64,000 nucleotides of DNA from the NCBI GenBank assembly GCA_963844635.1, contig CAWJPD010000005.1, positions 62,001 through 126,000 on the forward strand. Reading direction: 5' to 3'. The notes beneath the pieces were generated by a model. It had not been told where the DNA came from. It did no database searches and saw nothing but the letters and a program-made list of their open reading frames with translations. Of this stretch, positions 54,038-63,397 are shown piece by piece; positions within the stretch are counted from its first letter, which is position 1, and each line of letters begins with the position of its first letter. The translations under genes and the position numbers were made by a program. The stretch comes from JAJPKK01 sp963844635 (GTDB lineage: Bacteria; Pseudomonadota; Alphaproteobacteria; Rhizobiales; Xanthobacteraceae).

Positions 54038-54230
54038 GACACTGCCTCACCTTTCGAAATCAGACAGCGATACTCATAAGGCTTGTCCCGAGCAGGCGCG
54101 AGCGCTGTCTGTAGGAACGGTGGCGAAGGCTCCGCGATGGGCGCAGCCCCGCTGCGAGTGGTCGCATCAATTCCATCGCAAGTCGCCTTCCCACAATCGA
54201 AAAAACGATCGCAAGGCGATTGAAGCCAAA

Positions 54231-54345
54231 CGCATCCCGCATTAGAGCGGGATGCGTGTAATTGAACTGCCTCCCCCTCGGATTTCTTTATTTTGCGCAT
54301 AATGTTTGTCCGAAAAGTCTGCAACTTTTCGGCATCATGCGCTAG
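54231..54345. repeat. Dispersed palindromic repeat, copy ahead of the IS5-type element
   Basis: GCATCCCGCATTAGAGCGGG, GCGCATAATGTTTGTC and the palindrome CCGAAAAGT (54310-54318)/ACTTTTCGG (54324-54332) are followed by CATCATGCGCTAG. The last four bases are the CTAG target of the insertion. The 190 bases before it (54038-54230) have no gene. Confidence 0.8.
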
Positions 54346-55186
54346 TGCCCGTTGACATACGGGGATTTCCCTCCGACTTGCGAATGTGATTTAAGATCGC
54401 AACTGGGGAGGGCGATCCTGATTCGACTGATACTGACGGAGGCGCAATGGCGGCGCATCGCGCCGCTTCTTTCAGGTAAGGAGGGGGACCCAGGACGGCA
54501 CGGCGAGAACAATCGGTTGTTTGTCGAGGCGGTGCTTTGGCTGATGCGGGCTGGAGCGCCTTGGCGTGATCTGCCTCGCGAATTTGGCAACTGGAACAGC
54601 GTGTTCCAGCGCTTTCGCCGATGGGCCAAGAAAGGTGTTTGGAAGCGTGTTTTCGAGGCTTTGCGTGAAGACCCGGATTTCGAATACCTGATCGTCGACT
54701 CCACCATTGTGCGGGCGCACCAACATGCCGCCGGCGCCAAAAAGGGGGAAGCGAAGATGAGGCGATCGGGCGTTCGCGCGGCGGCCTGAGCACGAAAATC
54801 CACATTGGCGTCGATGCTCTCGGTAATCCCGTCCGTTTTATTCTGACAGCAGGCCAAGTGAATGACATCACCCAGGCCGAAGGTCTGATCGAGGGCTTTT
54901 CCTTCGACAACCTGCTCGCCGACAAGGGCTACGACTCCGATCGCTTCCGTGCTCACATTGCCGATACGGGCGCCGAAGCCGTGATCCCGTCGAGCCGCTC
55001 GCGCGCTCAAGCAATCCCCTACGACACGCACATCTACGGGGACCGCAACCTGGTCGAAAGGTTCATCAATAAAATCAAGCATTTTCGTCGCATCGCCACG
55101 CGCTATGAAAAAACGGCGCTGTCGTTCGCCGCCATGCTATTCCTCGTCAGTGCCCTGATATGGCTCAAGTAATGTTGCAACGGGCC
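54346..55186 (+). mobile_element. IS5-family (IS427-like) insertion sequence
   Basis: The 841-bp element is bounded by CTAG on both sides (54342-54345 and 55187-55190). Its ends match as TGCCCGTTG and the complement of CAACGGGCC. It contains one transposase in two frames. The right CTAG contains the stop codon of psd, and the left end of the element lies at the 3' end of a dispersed repeat. Confidence 0.85.
54421..55172 (+). CDS. IS5-family transposase in two frames
   Basis: The first frame reads IRLILTEAQWRRIAPLLSGK, then NRLFVEAVLWLMRAGAPWRD and VDSTIVRAHQHAAGAKKG (first catalytic Asp). The second reads RSRGGLSTKIHIGVDALGNP, then LLADKGYDSDRFRAHI (second Asp) and YGDRNLVERFINKIKHFRRI (Glu). 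The shift is one base back and falls in or just after AAAAAGGGGG (about 54739). Related IS427-group elements express transposase by frameshifting, so this may be natural. The first start is unclear (ATT or CTG near 54421). Confidence 0.75.
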
Positions 55187-55895
55187 CTAGCCGACGCGAT
55201 AGCTGAGGCCGGTCTCGGAGCGGCGCAAATCGGCGATGATCGTTTCTCCTGCCGTGGCCGTCTGGCCCTCGGCCGCGAGCGGGCGCACGCCCTCCGGCAG
55301 GTAGACGTCGACCCGCGAGCCGAACCTGATCATGCCGATGCGCTCTCCCGCGCCGATACTGGTCCCCGGCCGCACATAGGAAACGATACGGCGTGCGACG
55401 AGGCCGGCGATCTGCACGACGCCAATGTCCACACCGCCCGCGGTTCTGACCACGAGACAGTTGCGCTCATTGTCCTCACTCGCCTTGTCGAGGTCGGCAT
55501 TGACGAACCGACCGGGCCGATAGCTCATGCGCTCGATGCGCCCGGCCACCGGGCTGCGGTTCACATGGCAATCGAACACGCTCATGAAGATCGAAATCCG
55601 CGGGACCGGGCGCTCGCCGAGCGCGAGCTCTCGGCGGCGGCACCGCATTGAGGACGCGGCTGATCCGGCCGTCCGCCGGCGACACGATGAGGCCTTCGCG
55701 GAGCGGCGTCACCCGCGGCGGGTCGCGGAAGAAATAGACGCACCACAGCGTCACCAGCACGCCGAGCCACCCCAGCGGCGCCCACAGCCACATCAGGACG
55801 AGACTCGCCAGCGCGAAGCCCCCGACGAAGGGATAGCCCTCCGGACTGAGCGGGGCGACCTGGGAGCGGATCGAAGCAACAATCGACATCGGCAA
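55187..55895 (-). CDS. psd: Phosphatidylserine decarboxylase, frameshifted
   Basis: The first frame (ATG 55895) has membrane helices (LASLVLMWLWAPLGWLGVLV) and RDPPRVTPLREGLIVSPADG. Near 55630 one extra base breaks the frame; the second continues LALGERPVPRISIFMSVFDC, then HVNRSPVAGRIERM and SIGAGERIGMIRFGSRVDVY, where Gly-Ser is the self-cleavage site forming the pyruvoyl group. Corrected, about 235 residues, the alphaproteobacterial type. It makes phosphatidylethanolamine. It follows the ABC exporter directly. The IS element sits at its stop codon. Confidence 0.88.
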
Positions 55896-57839
55896 TCACT
55901 CCGCGGCGGTCGCGATCTCCGGCGCCGGGCCGCCGATTGCGGCGCCGAGCTCGGGCACGTGGAGATCGTCCTCCTCATCGGCGAGCGCAAGTTTCTCGCG
56001 CGCCGCCTCGGCCTCGCGTTGCCTGTTCCACATGCTGGCGTAAAGGCCGCCATGGAGCAGAAGCTGGTGATGCGTGCCGCGCTCGACGATGATGCCTTGG
56101 TCGAGCACGATGATCTCGTCGGCGCCGACGATGGTCGAGAGCCGATGTGCGATCACCAGTGTAGTGCGGTTCTTAGACACCCGATCGAGCGCGTCCTGGA
56201 TTTCCTTTTCGGTGTGGCTGTCGAGCGCCGACGTCGCCTCGTCGAGCAGCAGGATCGGTGGCCCTTTCAGAATGGTGCGGGCGATCGCGACGCGCTGCTT
56301 TTCGCCCCCCGACAGCTTCAGCCCGCGTTCGCCGACTTCCGTTTCGTAGCCCTTCGGGGTCGAGCGGATGAAGGCGTCGATCTGGGCGAGCGCGGCCGCC
56401 GCTTCGACCTCGTTGTCGGTTGCATCCCAGCGGCCGTAACGGATGTTGTAGCGCACCGTGTCATTGAAAAGCACGGTATCTTGCGGGACCATGCCGATGG
56501 CATTCCGCAGCGACGCTTGCGCAACGTCACGCAAATCCTGCCCGTCAATGGTGATGCGGCCGCCGCTCACGTCATAGAAGCGGAACAGCAGGCGTGACAC
56601 GGTGGACTTGCCGGCGCCGGACGGACCAACGATCGCCACCGTGCGCCCGGCCGGCACTTCGAAAGTCAGGCCCTTGAGGATCGGCCGCGCCGGCTCGTAG
56701 GAAAACCGCACATCCTCGAACCGGATCGTGCCGGAATGGACGACGAGCGGCGGGGCGCCGGGCTTGTCCTTGATCTCGGGATCGCGCCCAAGCAGCGTGA
56801 ACATCTGCTCGATATCGATGATCGCCTGCTTGATCTCGCGATAAACCATGCCCATGAAGTTCAACGGCTGGTAAAGCTGGATCATCATGGCATTGATCAT
56901 CACGAAGTCGCCGACCGTGTGGGTCCCGTTGCGGATGCCGAATACGCACAGGATCATGGCGGCGGTCAGGCCGAGGGTGAAGATGATCGCCTGCCCGGCA
57001 TTGAGCACCGAGAGCGACGTATAGGCCTCGACGCTGGCCTGCTCGTAGCGCACCATCGAGCGGTCGTAACGTGCGGTTTCGCGCCGCTCGGCGCTGAAAT
57101 ATTTCACCGTCTCGTAATTGAGGAGCGAATTGATTGCCTTGGTATTGGCGTCGCTGTCGCTATCGTTCATCTTGCGGCGAATGCCGATGCGCCATTCCGT
57201 CGCGAGATACGTGTACCACATGTAAAACGCGACCGTGATCGCGATCACGACGACGTAGCGCCAGTCGAACTGGTAGAGCAGCACGACCGCGATCATCAGC
57301 ACCTCGACGATCGTCGGCACCAGCTGCAGGATGACCATGCGCACGATGGTCTCGATCGCGTTGCGGCCGCGTTCCAGCACCCGCGTCAGGCCGCCGGTCT
57401 TGCGCTCCAGATGAAAGCGCAGCGACAACAGGTGCACGTGCTCGAAAGTGAGGATCGCAAGCCGGCGCACCGCGTGCATCGAGACCTTGGCGAAGAGACC
57501 GTCGCGAAGCTGGGTGAAGGCGGCCATCAGGATGCGCATGCCGCCATAGGCGACCGTCATCAGCACCGGCGCGCCGACGACAACGGCCCACCACGATGAT
57601 CCCCTCGCATCGGGTTCGTGGGCAAGGGCATCGGTCGCCCACTTGAATGTGAAGGGGATCGCCATGGTGGCGAGCTTGGCAGCGAGCAGCAAAACCAGCG
57701 AAACCAGCACCCGCCGTCGGAGATCGGGGCGATCATCGGGCCAGATGAACGGGCCCAGATTATAGAGCGTGCGCCATAATGCCCCGCCATCGGCAGAGAT
57801 CTCACGCTTCATCGCCTCGGTTGACCGAACATGATCCAT
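55896..57839 (-). CDS. Atm1-type ABC transporter (fused permease and ATPase)
   Basis: From MDHVRSTEAMKREI (57839) the protein is 647 residues; an upstream ATG adds 23. Six membrane helices (LVSLVLLLAAKLATMAIPF and others) form one permease half, with the NSLLNYETVKYF loop typical of Atm1/ABCB7 types. The ATPase domain has AIVGPSGAGKSTVSRLLFRF (Walker A), LKLSGGEKQRVAIARTIL (signature) and LLLDEATSALDSHTE (Walker B). Relatives export glutathione-linked or iron-sulphur precursor molecules and heavy metals. It lies just upstream of psd. Confidence 0.9.
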   Translation of the reverse strand: MDHVRSTEAMKREISADGGALWRTLYNLGPFIWPDDRPDLRRRVLVSLVLLLAAKLATMAIPFTFKWATDALAHEPDARGSSWWAVVVGAPVLMTVAYGGMRILMAAFTQLRDGLFAKVSMHAVRRLAILTFEHVHLLSLRFHLERKTGGLTRVLERGRNAIETIVRMVILQLVPTIVEVLMIAVVLLYQFDWRYVVVIAITVAFYMWYTYLATEWRIGIRRKMNDSDSDANTKAINSLLNYETVKYFSAERRETARYDRSMVRYEQASVEAYTSLSVLNAGQAIIFTLGLTAAMILCVFGIRNGTHTVGDFVMINAMMIQLYQPLNFMGMVYREIKQAIIDIEQMFTLLGRDPEIKDKPGAPPLVVHSGTIRFEDVRFSYEPARPILKGLTFEVPAGRTVAIVGPSGAGKSTVSRLLFRFYDVSGGRITIDGQDLRDVAQASLRNAIGMVPQDTVLFNDTVRYNIRYGRWDATDNEVEAAAALAQIDAFIRSTPKGYETEVGERGLKLSGGEKQRVAIARTILKGPPILLLDEATSALDSHTEKEIQDALDRVSKNRTTLVIAHRLSTIVGADEIIVLDQGIIVERGTHHQLLLHGGLYASMWNRQREAEAAREKLALADEEDDLHVPELGAAIGGPAPEIATAAE

Positions 57840-57992
57840 TCTACGGGTCCGTGACTGACGGAACGCGTCCGTCATTCCGATTCCATATAGGCGCTTTTGT
57901 GCTCGCAATCATCCATGCGGGCGGGAAATCCTCAATTCGGAGCCACAGCTCGCCGCGGCCCGCCGCAAAACTGGTGTCTCAGCCACATGTCG

Positions 57993-58126
57993 TCATCGCC
58001 CGGCTTGACCGGGCGATCCAGTAACCACACGCGTCGCAATTTGTTACAAACGTTGACACGGCTTGCTCGCGAACCGACCCGCCGCCACACCGCGGAGTAC
58101 TGGATCGCCCGGTCAAGCCGGGATGA
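57993..58126. repeat. Inverted-repeat element (CGGCTTGACCGGGCGATCCA type)
   Basis: The left arm CCCGGCTTGACCGGGCGATC (58000) with CAGTA is mirrored by TACTGGATCGCCCGGTCAAG plus CCGGGATGA to 58126. Each arm is itself a hairpin. A single arm occurs at 37594-37616, and an analogous element with other arm sequence at 27100. The remainder of 57840-58307 has no gene. Confidence 0.8.
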
Positions 58127-58307
58127 CGATGATGGAGAGCAGTCTCATCCAGAAGTTAGCGCATCCCGTTTGAGACGGCTCTCCCGCGATTGCGCAGGGC
58201 AGATTTGCGCAAACGACCTGATCGCATTCCGCCATGCGAAGGGGGAAAGCAGCGATTTGCCGGCCGCCGCCTTGACGCTGCGATGGCGGCGATGCCACAT
58301 CGGGCAA

Positions 58308-58913
58308 ATGAATCTCATCGAAAGTATCTGTGTCTATTGCGGGTCGAGCTCGGGGCGCGATCCGCGCCTTGCTTGCGCGGCACGCCGATTTGGGGAAATC
58401 CTTGCGCATCACCGCATCCGGCTCGTCTATGGCGGCGGCTCGACCGGCCTCATGGGTGTGCTCTCCGCTTCCGTCCGCGACCACGGTGGAACCGTCACCG
58501 GCATCATCCCCGAATTCCTGAAGGCGAGAGAGCGCGCCTTCTACGAGGCCGACGAGGTCATCGTCACCGCCGACATGCATGAGCGCAAGCGTCAAATGTT
58601 CGAGCGCGCCGACGCTTTCGTTGCACTCCCCGGCGGCATCGGCACCGTCGAGGAACTGGTGGAGCAGCTCACCTGGGCGCAACTCGGCCGTCACAACAAG
58701 CCGATCCTGATCGCAAACATCGCGGGCTTCTGGGACCCGTTGCTGGCGACCTTCGATCATCTGCATGAGACCGGGCTGATCACCTCGGAGCAGCGCCTTC
58801 GCTACCTCGTCTGCGACAATGTCGAGGACATCGTGCCGATGCTCGCTCAGGCGGCCACCCGCGTCAGCGACGCCGAAGCCAAGGGCGAGCCCGAGCGGGT
58901 CGGCCGGATGTAG
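58308..58913 (+). CDS. LOG-family cytokinin riboside phosphoribohydrolase-like protein
   Basis: From ATG 58308 the 201-residue protein reads ICVYCGSSSGRDPRLACAAR, then LVYGGGSTGLMGVLSASVRD, EFLKARERAFYEADEVIVT and the signature ALPGGIGTVEELVEQLTWAQ. Catalytic arginine and glutamate of the LOG family are in MHERKRQMFERAD and GGIGTVEEL. Such enzymes split nucleotide monophosphates to base and ribose phosphate and may make cytokinins. No cytokinin genes adjoin, so a general nucleotide role is equally likely. Confidence 0.88.
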   Translation: MNLIESICVYCGSSSGRDPRLACAARRFGEILAHHRIRLVYGGGSTGLMGVLSASVRDHGGTVTGIIPEFLKARERAFYEADEVIVTADMHERKRQMFERADAFVALPGGIGTVEELVEQLTWAQLGRHNKPILIANIAGFWDPLLATFDHLHETGLITSEQRLRYLVCDNVEDIVPMLAQAATRVSDAEAKGEPERVGRM

Positions 58914-58972
58914 GCGCCGCCCCTCGCCGAGCGCGCTGCCGTGGCAATGGGCCGGCACGCCGGCGTGAAGGC

Positions 58973-61951
58973 TCACGCCGTGCTTGCAGCCGGTTTCCCG
59001 AGGCTCGCCTGCGCTGCTGCCAGCCTCGCGATCGGCACGCGAAATGGCGAGCACGACACGTAATCAAGCCCGACCTCGTGGCAGAAGGCGATCGAAGCGG
59101 GATCACCGCCATGCTCTCCGCAGATACCGAGCTTGAGGTCGGACCTCCTCTTGCGTCCCCGCTCGGCAGCGATTCTGACCAGTTCGCCGACGCCCTCGCG
59201 ATCGATCGATACGAACGGGTCGATTGGGAAAATTCCAAGCGCCGCATAGGTGCCGAGGAAGCTCGCCGCATCGTCGCGGCTGATGCCCAAAGCGGTTTGC
59301 GTGAGGTCGTTGGTGCCGAAGGAGAAGAACTCGGCGGTCTTGGCGATCTCGCCCGCCATCAATGCGGCGCGCGGCAGCTCGATCATGGTGCCGACCTGGT
59401 AGTCGATCGCGGTGCCGCTTTCGCTCTCGACCGCCTTTGCCGTCGCATCGATACGAGCCTTGACGAGGTCGAACTCCTTGGCCGTCGCGATCAGCGGGAC
59501 CATGATTTCCGGGGCCACCGCGTTGCCCGTTTGTTTGCGGGATTCGACCGCTGCTTCGAAGATGGCCCTCGCCTGCATCTCTGCAATTTCGGGATAAGCG
59601 ATCGCCAGCCGGCAGCCGCGAAAACCGAGCATGGGATTGAACTCGGCGAGCGAGCGCGCCCGGTCGGCGAGCTTCTTCGGATCGGCGTGCATCGCCTCTG
59701 CCACCTCGGCGACCTCTGTAGCTCCCTGAGGCAGGAACTCGTGCAGCGGCGGATCGAGCAGCCGGATCGTCATCGGGCGGCCTTCCATGATCGCGAACAG
59801 CTCGATGAAGTCATTGCGCTGCATCGGCAGGAGCCGCGCGAGTGCCTCGCGCCGGCTCGGCTCGTCGCCGGCGAGAATCATTTCGCGCACCGCACGAATG
59901 CGGTCCGCTTCGAAGAACATGTGCTCGGTGCGGCACAGCCCAATGCCTTCGGCGCCGAAGCGGACCGCGACGCGGGCGTCGTTCGGTGTGTCGGCGTTGG
60001 CGCGCACCTTGAGGCGCCGCGCCTGGTCGGCCCAGCCCATCAACGTCGCGAATTCCCCGGACAGTGCAGGCTCCTGCATCGGGACGCGGCCGTGCAGCAC
60101 CTGACCGGTCGAGCCGTCGATCGTGATGATGTCGCCTTTTTTCAGGGTCACGCCGCCAGCGGTCATGGAAGCAGCGGCCTCGTCGACCCGGATGGCGCCG
60201 GCGCCCGACACGCAGGGCTTGCCCATGCCGCGTGCCACCACGGCGGCATGCGAGGTCATGCCGCCGCGTGTGGTCAGAATGCCCTGGGCGGCGTGCATGC
60301 CGTGAATGTCTTCGGGACTCGTTTCGACGCGGACCAGGATAACCTTGCGCCCCTGCGATTTCATGAACTCGGCTTCGTCGGAAGAAAACACGATCTCGCC
60401 TGCCGCCGCGCCGGGCGAGGCCGGCATGCCGGTGGCAAGCACGCGGCGCTCCGCTGCGGGGTCGATGGTCGGGTGCAGCAGCTGGTCGAGCGCGGTTGGG
60501 TCGACCCGCTGCACGGCCTCTTCCCGGCTGATGGCGCCTTCGTTTGCGAGCTCGACCGCGATGCGCAGTGCTGCCCGCCCGGTGCGTTTGCCGGAACGCG
60601 CCTGCAGCATGTAAAGCCTGCCCTCCTCGATCGTGAATTCGAGGTCCTGCATGTCGCGATAATGCCGCTCCAGCAGCGCGCAGATGCGGCTCAGTTCGGC
60701 GAAGGCGTCGGGCATCGTGCGTTCGAGCGACGGCTTTTCCGACCCCGCTGCGATCCGTGCCTCTTCGGTGATCTCCTGAGGCGTGCGGATGCCGGCAACC
60801 ACGTCTTCCCCCTGGGCATTGATCAGGAACTCCCCATAGAGACGCTTTTCGCCGGTCGAGGGGTTGCGCGTGAAGGCGACGCCGGTCGCCGAGTTCTCGC
60901 CCCGGTTCCCGAACACCATTGCCTGTACGTTCACAGCGGTGCCCCAACTCTCCGGGATGCCATGGAGGCGCCGATAGGTTATGGCTCGCTGGTTCATCCA
61001 TGAGCCGAACACCGCACCGATGGCGCCCCACAGCTGCGCCCGCGGCTCTTGCGGAAACGGCGCGCCGTGCTCGCGTTCCACGCATTCCTTCGAGCGTGCG
61101 ACAACTTCGTCCCACGCATCGGCATCCAGTTCGGTATCAAGCGCGTAGCCGTTGCGGTCTTTGATCTCGTCGAGAATTTCCTCGAACAGATGATGCTCGA
61201 GGCCGAGCACGACATTGGCATACATCGCGATGAAGCGGCGGTAGGAGTTATAGGCGAAGCGACGGTCGCCGGACTTGGCCGCGAACGCCTCGACGCTGGC
61301 ATCGTTCAGTCCGAGATTGAGCACCGTGTCCATCATGCCCGGCATCGAAGCGCGCGCGCCCGAGCGCACCGAGACGAGCAGCGGATCATTCGGATCGCCG
61401 AACGTCTTGCCGCCGGCGCGCCCGCCGAGTTCGGCGAGCGCCGCATCCACCTCGGCCTTGAGGTCGTCAGGATAGGTTTTTCCGTGTGCATAAAAGTAGG
61501 TGCAGACCTCGGTGGTCAGCGTGAAGCCGGGCGGCACCGGAAGCCCGAGATGCGCCATTTCGGCAAGGTTCGCCCCCTTGCCGCCAAGAAGGTCCCGCAT
61601 CTCCGCGCGACCATCCGCATTTCCGTCACCAAAAGCGTAGATCCATCGTCGCCTCGGTTTTGGCACCGGCTTTCGGGGACTGCCGGTGGTGCGCCGCGTC
61701 CCAAGGCGGTGTGTCGCTCCCGGTTTTGCCTTGGGCTTCGCCTCCTTACGAATGCCGGGCTTTGGCGGCTTGGCGTTGACGGGTGCCGCTGGTTTTCGTT
61801 GTCGCACCTTCGTCTTGGGGCCGAGTCCCTTTCCAGGGCCACGTGGCGCGGGTGTTTTCGCGGCAACTCTCTTTTGCCCGCGCGTCGCAGGCTTTCGTGA
61901 TGAAGACTTGTTTCGTGATGGCGTACGAGATTGTCTAGTCGACTTTGCCAT
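58973..61951 (-). CDS. ppdK: Pyruvate, phosphate dikinase with a basic N-terminal extension
   Basis: The 992-residue enzyme (ATG 61951) has a lysine-, arginine- and proline-rich tail of about 100 residues. Then come the ATP-grasp domain (RDLLGGKGANLAEMAHLGLP and VSVRSGARASMPGMMDTVLN), the swivelling domain with LTTRGGMTSHAAVVARGMG (phospho-His) and the PEP barrel with LGICGEHGGDP (catalytic Cys) at its end. It interconverts pyruvate, ATP and phosphate with PEP, AMP and diphosphate. The extension is unusual in length for PPDK (about 880-900). A longer frame above 61951 is ignored as it has no ribosome-binding site. Confidence 0.92.
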   Translation of the reverse strand: MAKSTRQSRTPSRNKSSSRKPATRGQKRVAAKTPAPRGPGKGLGPKTKVRQRKPAAPVNAKPPKPGIRKEAKPKAKPGATHRLGTRRTTGSPRKPVPKPRRRWIYAFGDGNADGRAEMRDLLGGKGANLAEMAHLGLPVPPGFTLTTEVCTYFYAHGKTYPDDLKAEVDAALAELGGRAGGKTFGDPNDPLLVSVRSGARASMPGMMDTVLNLGLNDASVEAFAAKSGDRRFAYNSYRRFIAMYANVVLGLEHHLFEEILDEIKDRNGYALDTELDADAWDEVVARSKECVEREHGAPFPQEPRAQLWGAIGAVFGSWMNQRAITYRRLHGIPESWGTAVNVQAMVFGNRGENSATGVAFTRNPSTGEKRLYGEFLINAQGEDVVAGIRTPQEITEEARIAAGSEKPSLERTMPDAFAELSRICALLERHYRDMQDLEFTIEEGRLYMLQARSGKRTGRAALRIAVELANEGAISREEAVQRVDPTALDQLLHPTIDPAAERRVLATGMPASPGAAAGEIVFSSDEAEFMKSQGRKVILVRVETSPEDIHGMHAAQGILTTRGGMTSHAAVVARGMGKPCVSGAGAIRVDEAAASMTAGGVTLKKGDIITIDGSTGQVLHGRVPMQEPALSGEFATLMGWADQARRLKVRANADTPNDARVAVRFGAEGIGLCRTEHMFFEADRIRAVREMILAGDEPSRREALARLLPMQRNDFIELFAIMEGRPMTIRLLDPPLHEFLPQGATEVAEVAEAMHADPKKLADRARSLAEFNPMLGFRGCRLAIAYPEIAEMQARAIFEAAVESRKQTGNAVAPEIMVPLIATAKEFDLVKARIDATAKAVESESGTAIDYQVGTMIELPRAALMAGEIAKTAEFFSFGTNDLTQTALGISRDDAASFLGTYAALGIFPIDPFVSIDREGVGELVRIAAERGRKRRSDLKLGICGEHGGDPASIAFCHEVGLDYVSCSPFRVPIARLAAAQASLGKPAASTA

Positions 61952-62079
61952 GACGCGGTCCCGGCTGGTTTCGCGCGCTGCACAAAGCACGATGACGCCG
62001 ACCGGGCAAGGCGCGGCCCGTGGGTGCGGCTTAATGCAAAATCGGTGTTTGCTGGCAAACGGAACGATTATGCAGCACG

Positions 62080-62223
62080 TCAACGATGGAGAATGCCAAG
62101 TCCAATGATGCCGATGACGATGAGATAGATCGCGACGATATAGTTCAAAAGTCTCGGCATGATCAGGATCAAAATACCAGCAAGCAGGGCGACCAGCGGT
62201 TGAATGTGAGCAAAGGTGATCAT
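62080..62223 (-). CDS. Small DUF3096-type membrane protein
   Basis: From ATG 62223, preceded by GGAGGAAGG, the 47-residue protein is nearly all hydrophobic: MITFAHIQPLVALLAGILIL, then IMPRLLNYIVAIYLIVIGII. Two membrane helices joined by a short turn and this pattern match the DUF3096 family. Role unknown; widespread in proteobacteria. Confidence 0.8.
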   Translation of the reverse strand: MITFAHIQPLVALLAGILILIMPRLLNYIVAIYLIVIGIIGLGILHR

Positions 62224-62370
62224 GGAAACCTTCCTCCAGCGCAAAGCAGGCAATCCGAGAATAGCCGCAAAAGTTCTCCAACCGGAACCAGGCGGCGGAT
62301 TATCACGTATCCCTGGGCGAGAGCGCCGCGAACAGGCGTCGGCAGAATGGTGCATGCGCCGTTGCGAAGT

Positions 62371-63147
62371 CTAAGCGGCGGTGTCAGCGAGCACCTTTGC
62401 CGCGGCGGTCATCTCTGCAAAACGGAAGTTTCGCCGGGTGGCCGCAAGCTCATCGCGACCCCATAATTCGAAGTTCCAGTCCTCGTCCACATGCGCGATC
62501 ATCCAGGCAGCCTCGACGGTGATGGCTTGATCGGCGAGCATCAGAGCAATCAGAGCGGAGCCTGTCAGCGTGGTCACGGCATGGACCGCGCCGAGCCGCC
62601 ACGGGTCGTGCGGAATGACGGCACGCATCGCCGTCATCGCCTCATCCGGCTGTCGCGCGAAGGTGACACCGGTACCGACCACGAAGTGTGCGCCATGCGT
62701 CTCGCGCGCCCATTCCATCACTGGGTCCCAGTGCAGCGCCTGGCGGCGGCGCAGCGCTTCGGGGCCTGTGGCGCGATAGCAGACGAGATCACAGCCGAGA
62801 TATTTTTCGATCTCTGCGACGATGTCGCGCGACGCCGCCGCCACGCCATCGATGATGGTGTTGCAAAGCCGCGTCAACGGCATATTGGCAGGATCGATGA
62901 ATTCGCGCTGAGTGCTCCACTCCGCGGCGAGCGCTTCCGCGAGCGCAACATTGGGCGCGATCAATCCAGCGCGCGCCGGCGTGCGCACGACCCGCCCGTC
63001 CAGCACAACACCGTAGCCGGAGGCGGATGGGCGCACTTCCACCTGTTGATAGAAGCGACGCCGGCGCGGCCCCATGCTGCGTCGCGCCGCCTCGTTCGGA
63101 TCGAGGGGCTGGGCGGATGAAATCTCTTCCAGCAGGTCGCGCATCAT
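62371..63147 (-). CDS. ATP12-family F1-ATPase assembly chaperone
   Basis: The 258-residue protein has the ATP12 pattern: RRRFYQQVEVRPSASGYGVV, then LDGRVVRTPARAGL, AEWSTQREFIDPANMPLTRL and CNTIIDG. ALRRRQALHWDPVMEWARET and HAVTTLTGSALIALML follow. In mitochondria ATP12 assists assembly of the F1 alpha subunit; in alphaproteobacteria the homologue is conserved with a presumed similar role. It is intact and stands alone. Confidence 0.9.
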   Translation of the reverse strand: MMRDLLEEISSAQPLDPNEAARRSMGPRRRRFYQQVEVRPSASGYGVVLDGRVVRTPARAGLIAPNVALAEALAAEWSTQREFIDPANMPLTRLCNTIIDGVAAASRDIVAEIEKYLGCDLVCYRATGPEALRRRQALHWDPVMEWARETHGAHFVVGTGVTFARQPDEAMTAMRAVIPHDPWRLGAVHAVTTLTGSALIALMLADQAITVEAAWMIAHVDEDWNFELWGRDELAATRRNFRFAEMTAAAKVLADTAA

Positions 63148-63208
63148 GTTCCCCTATGTAGTCGGCCATCGGCGTCCTGCATCAGAGACAAGTTGGACGT
63201 CCTCGAGC

Positions 63209-63347
63209 GGTATGCGTTCAGGTTGAAGCGCGTCCCGCTCGATTATGTTCTGCGCACCCGTCGCGGGCTGCGCTCGACGACGGACGCGTGTTGATTTTGC
63301 GCATGATCTTGTCCGAAAAGTCCGCAACTTTGCGGGATCATGCGCTA
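63209..63347. repeat. Composite dispersed repeat, copy before the hydrolase
   Basis: GGTATGCGTTCAGGTTGAAG, GCGCACCCGTCGCGGGCTGC, GCTCGACGACGGACGCG and GCGCATGATCTTGTC lead to CCGAAAAGT (63313-63321) and ACTTTGCGG (63327-63335), then GATCATGCGCTA. The order of modules is the same as at 30089-30235. Confidence 0.8.
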
Positions 63348-63397
63348 AATGCCCAGAAAAAGCGGTATAAGTGAGGGTCGTTCAGCGGGAGAGCACA

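Noticed and set aside
57897..58307. N-terminal extension of the LOG-family protein
   Set aside because: The extra 137 codons run through an inverted-repeat element and have no protein-like composition; the family start is at 58308.
59078..61003. 641-residue open frame opposite ppdK
   Set aside because: Same reason; ppdK on the minus strand has every expected motif.
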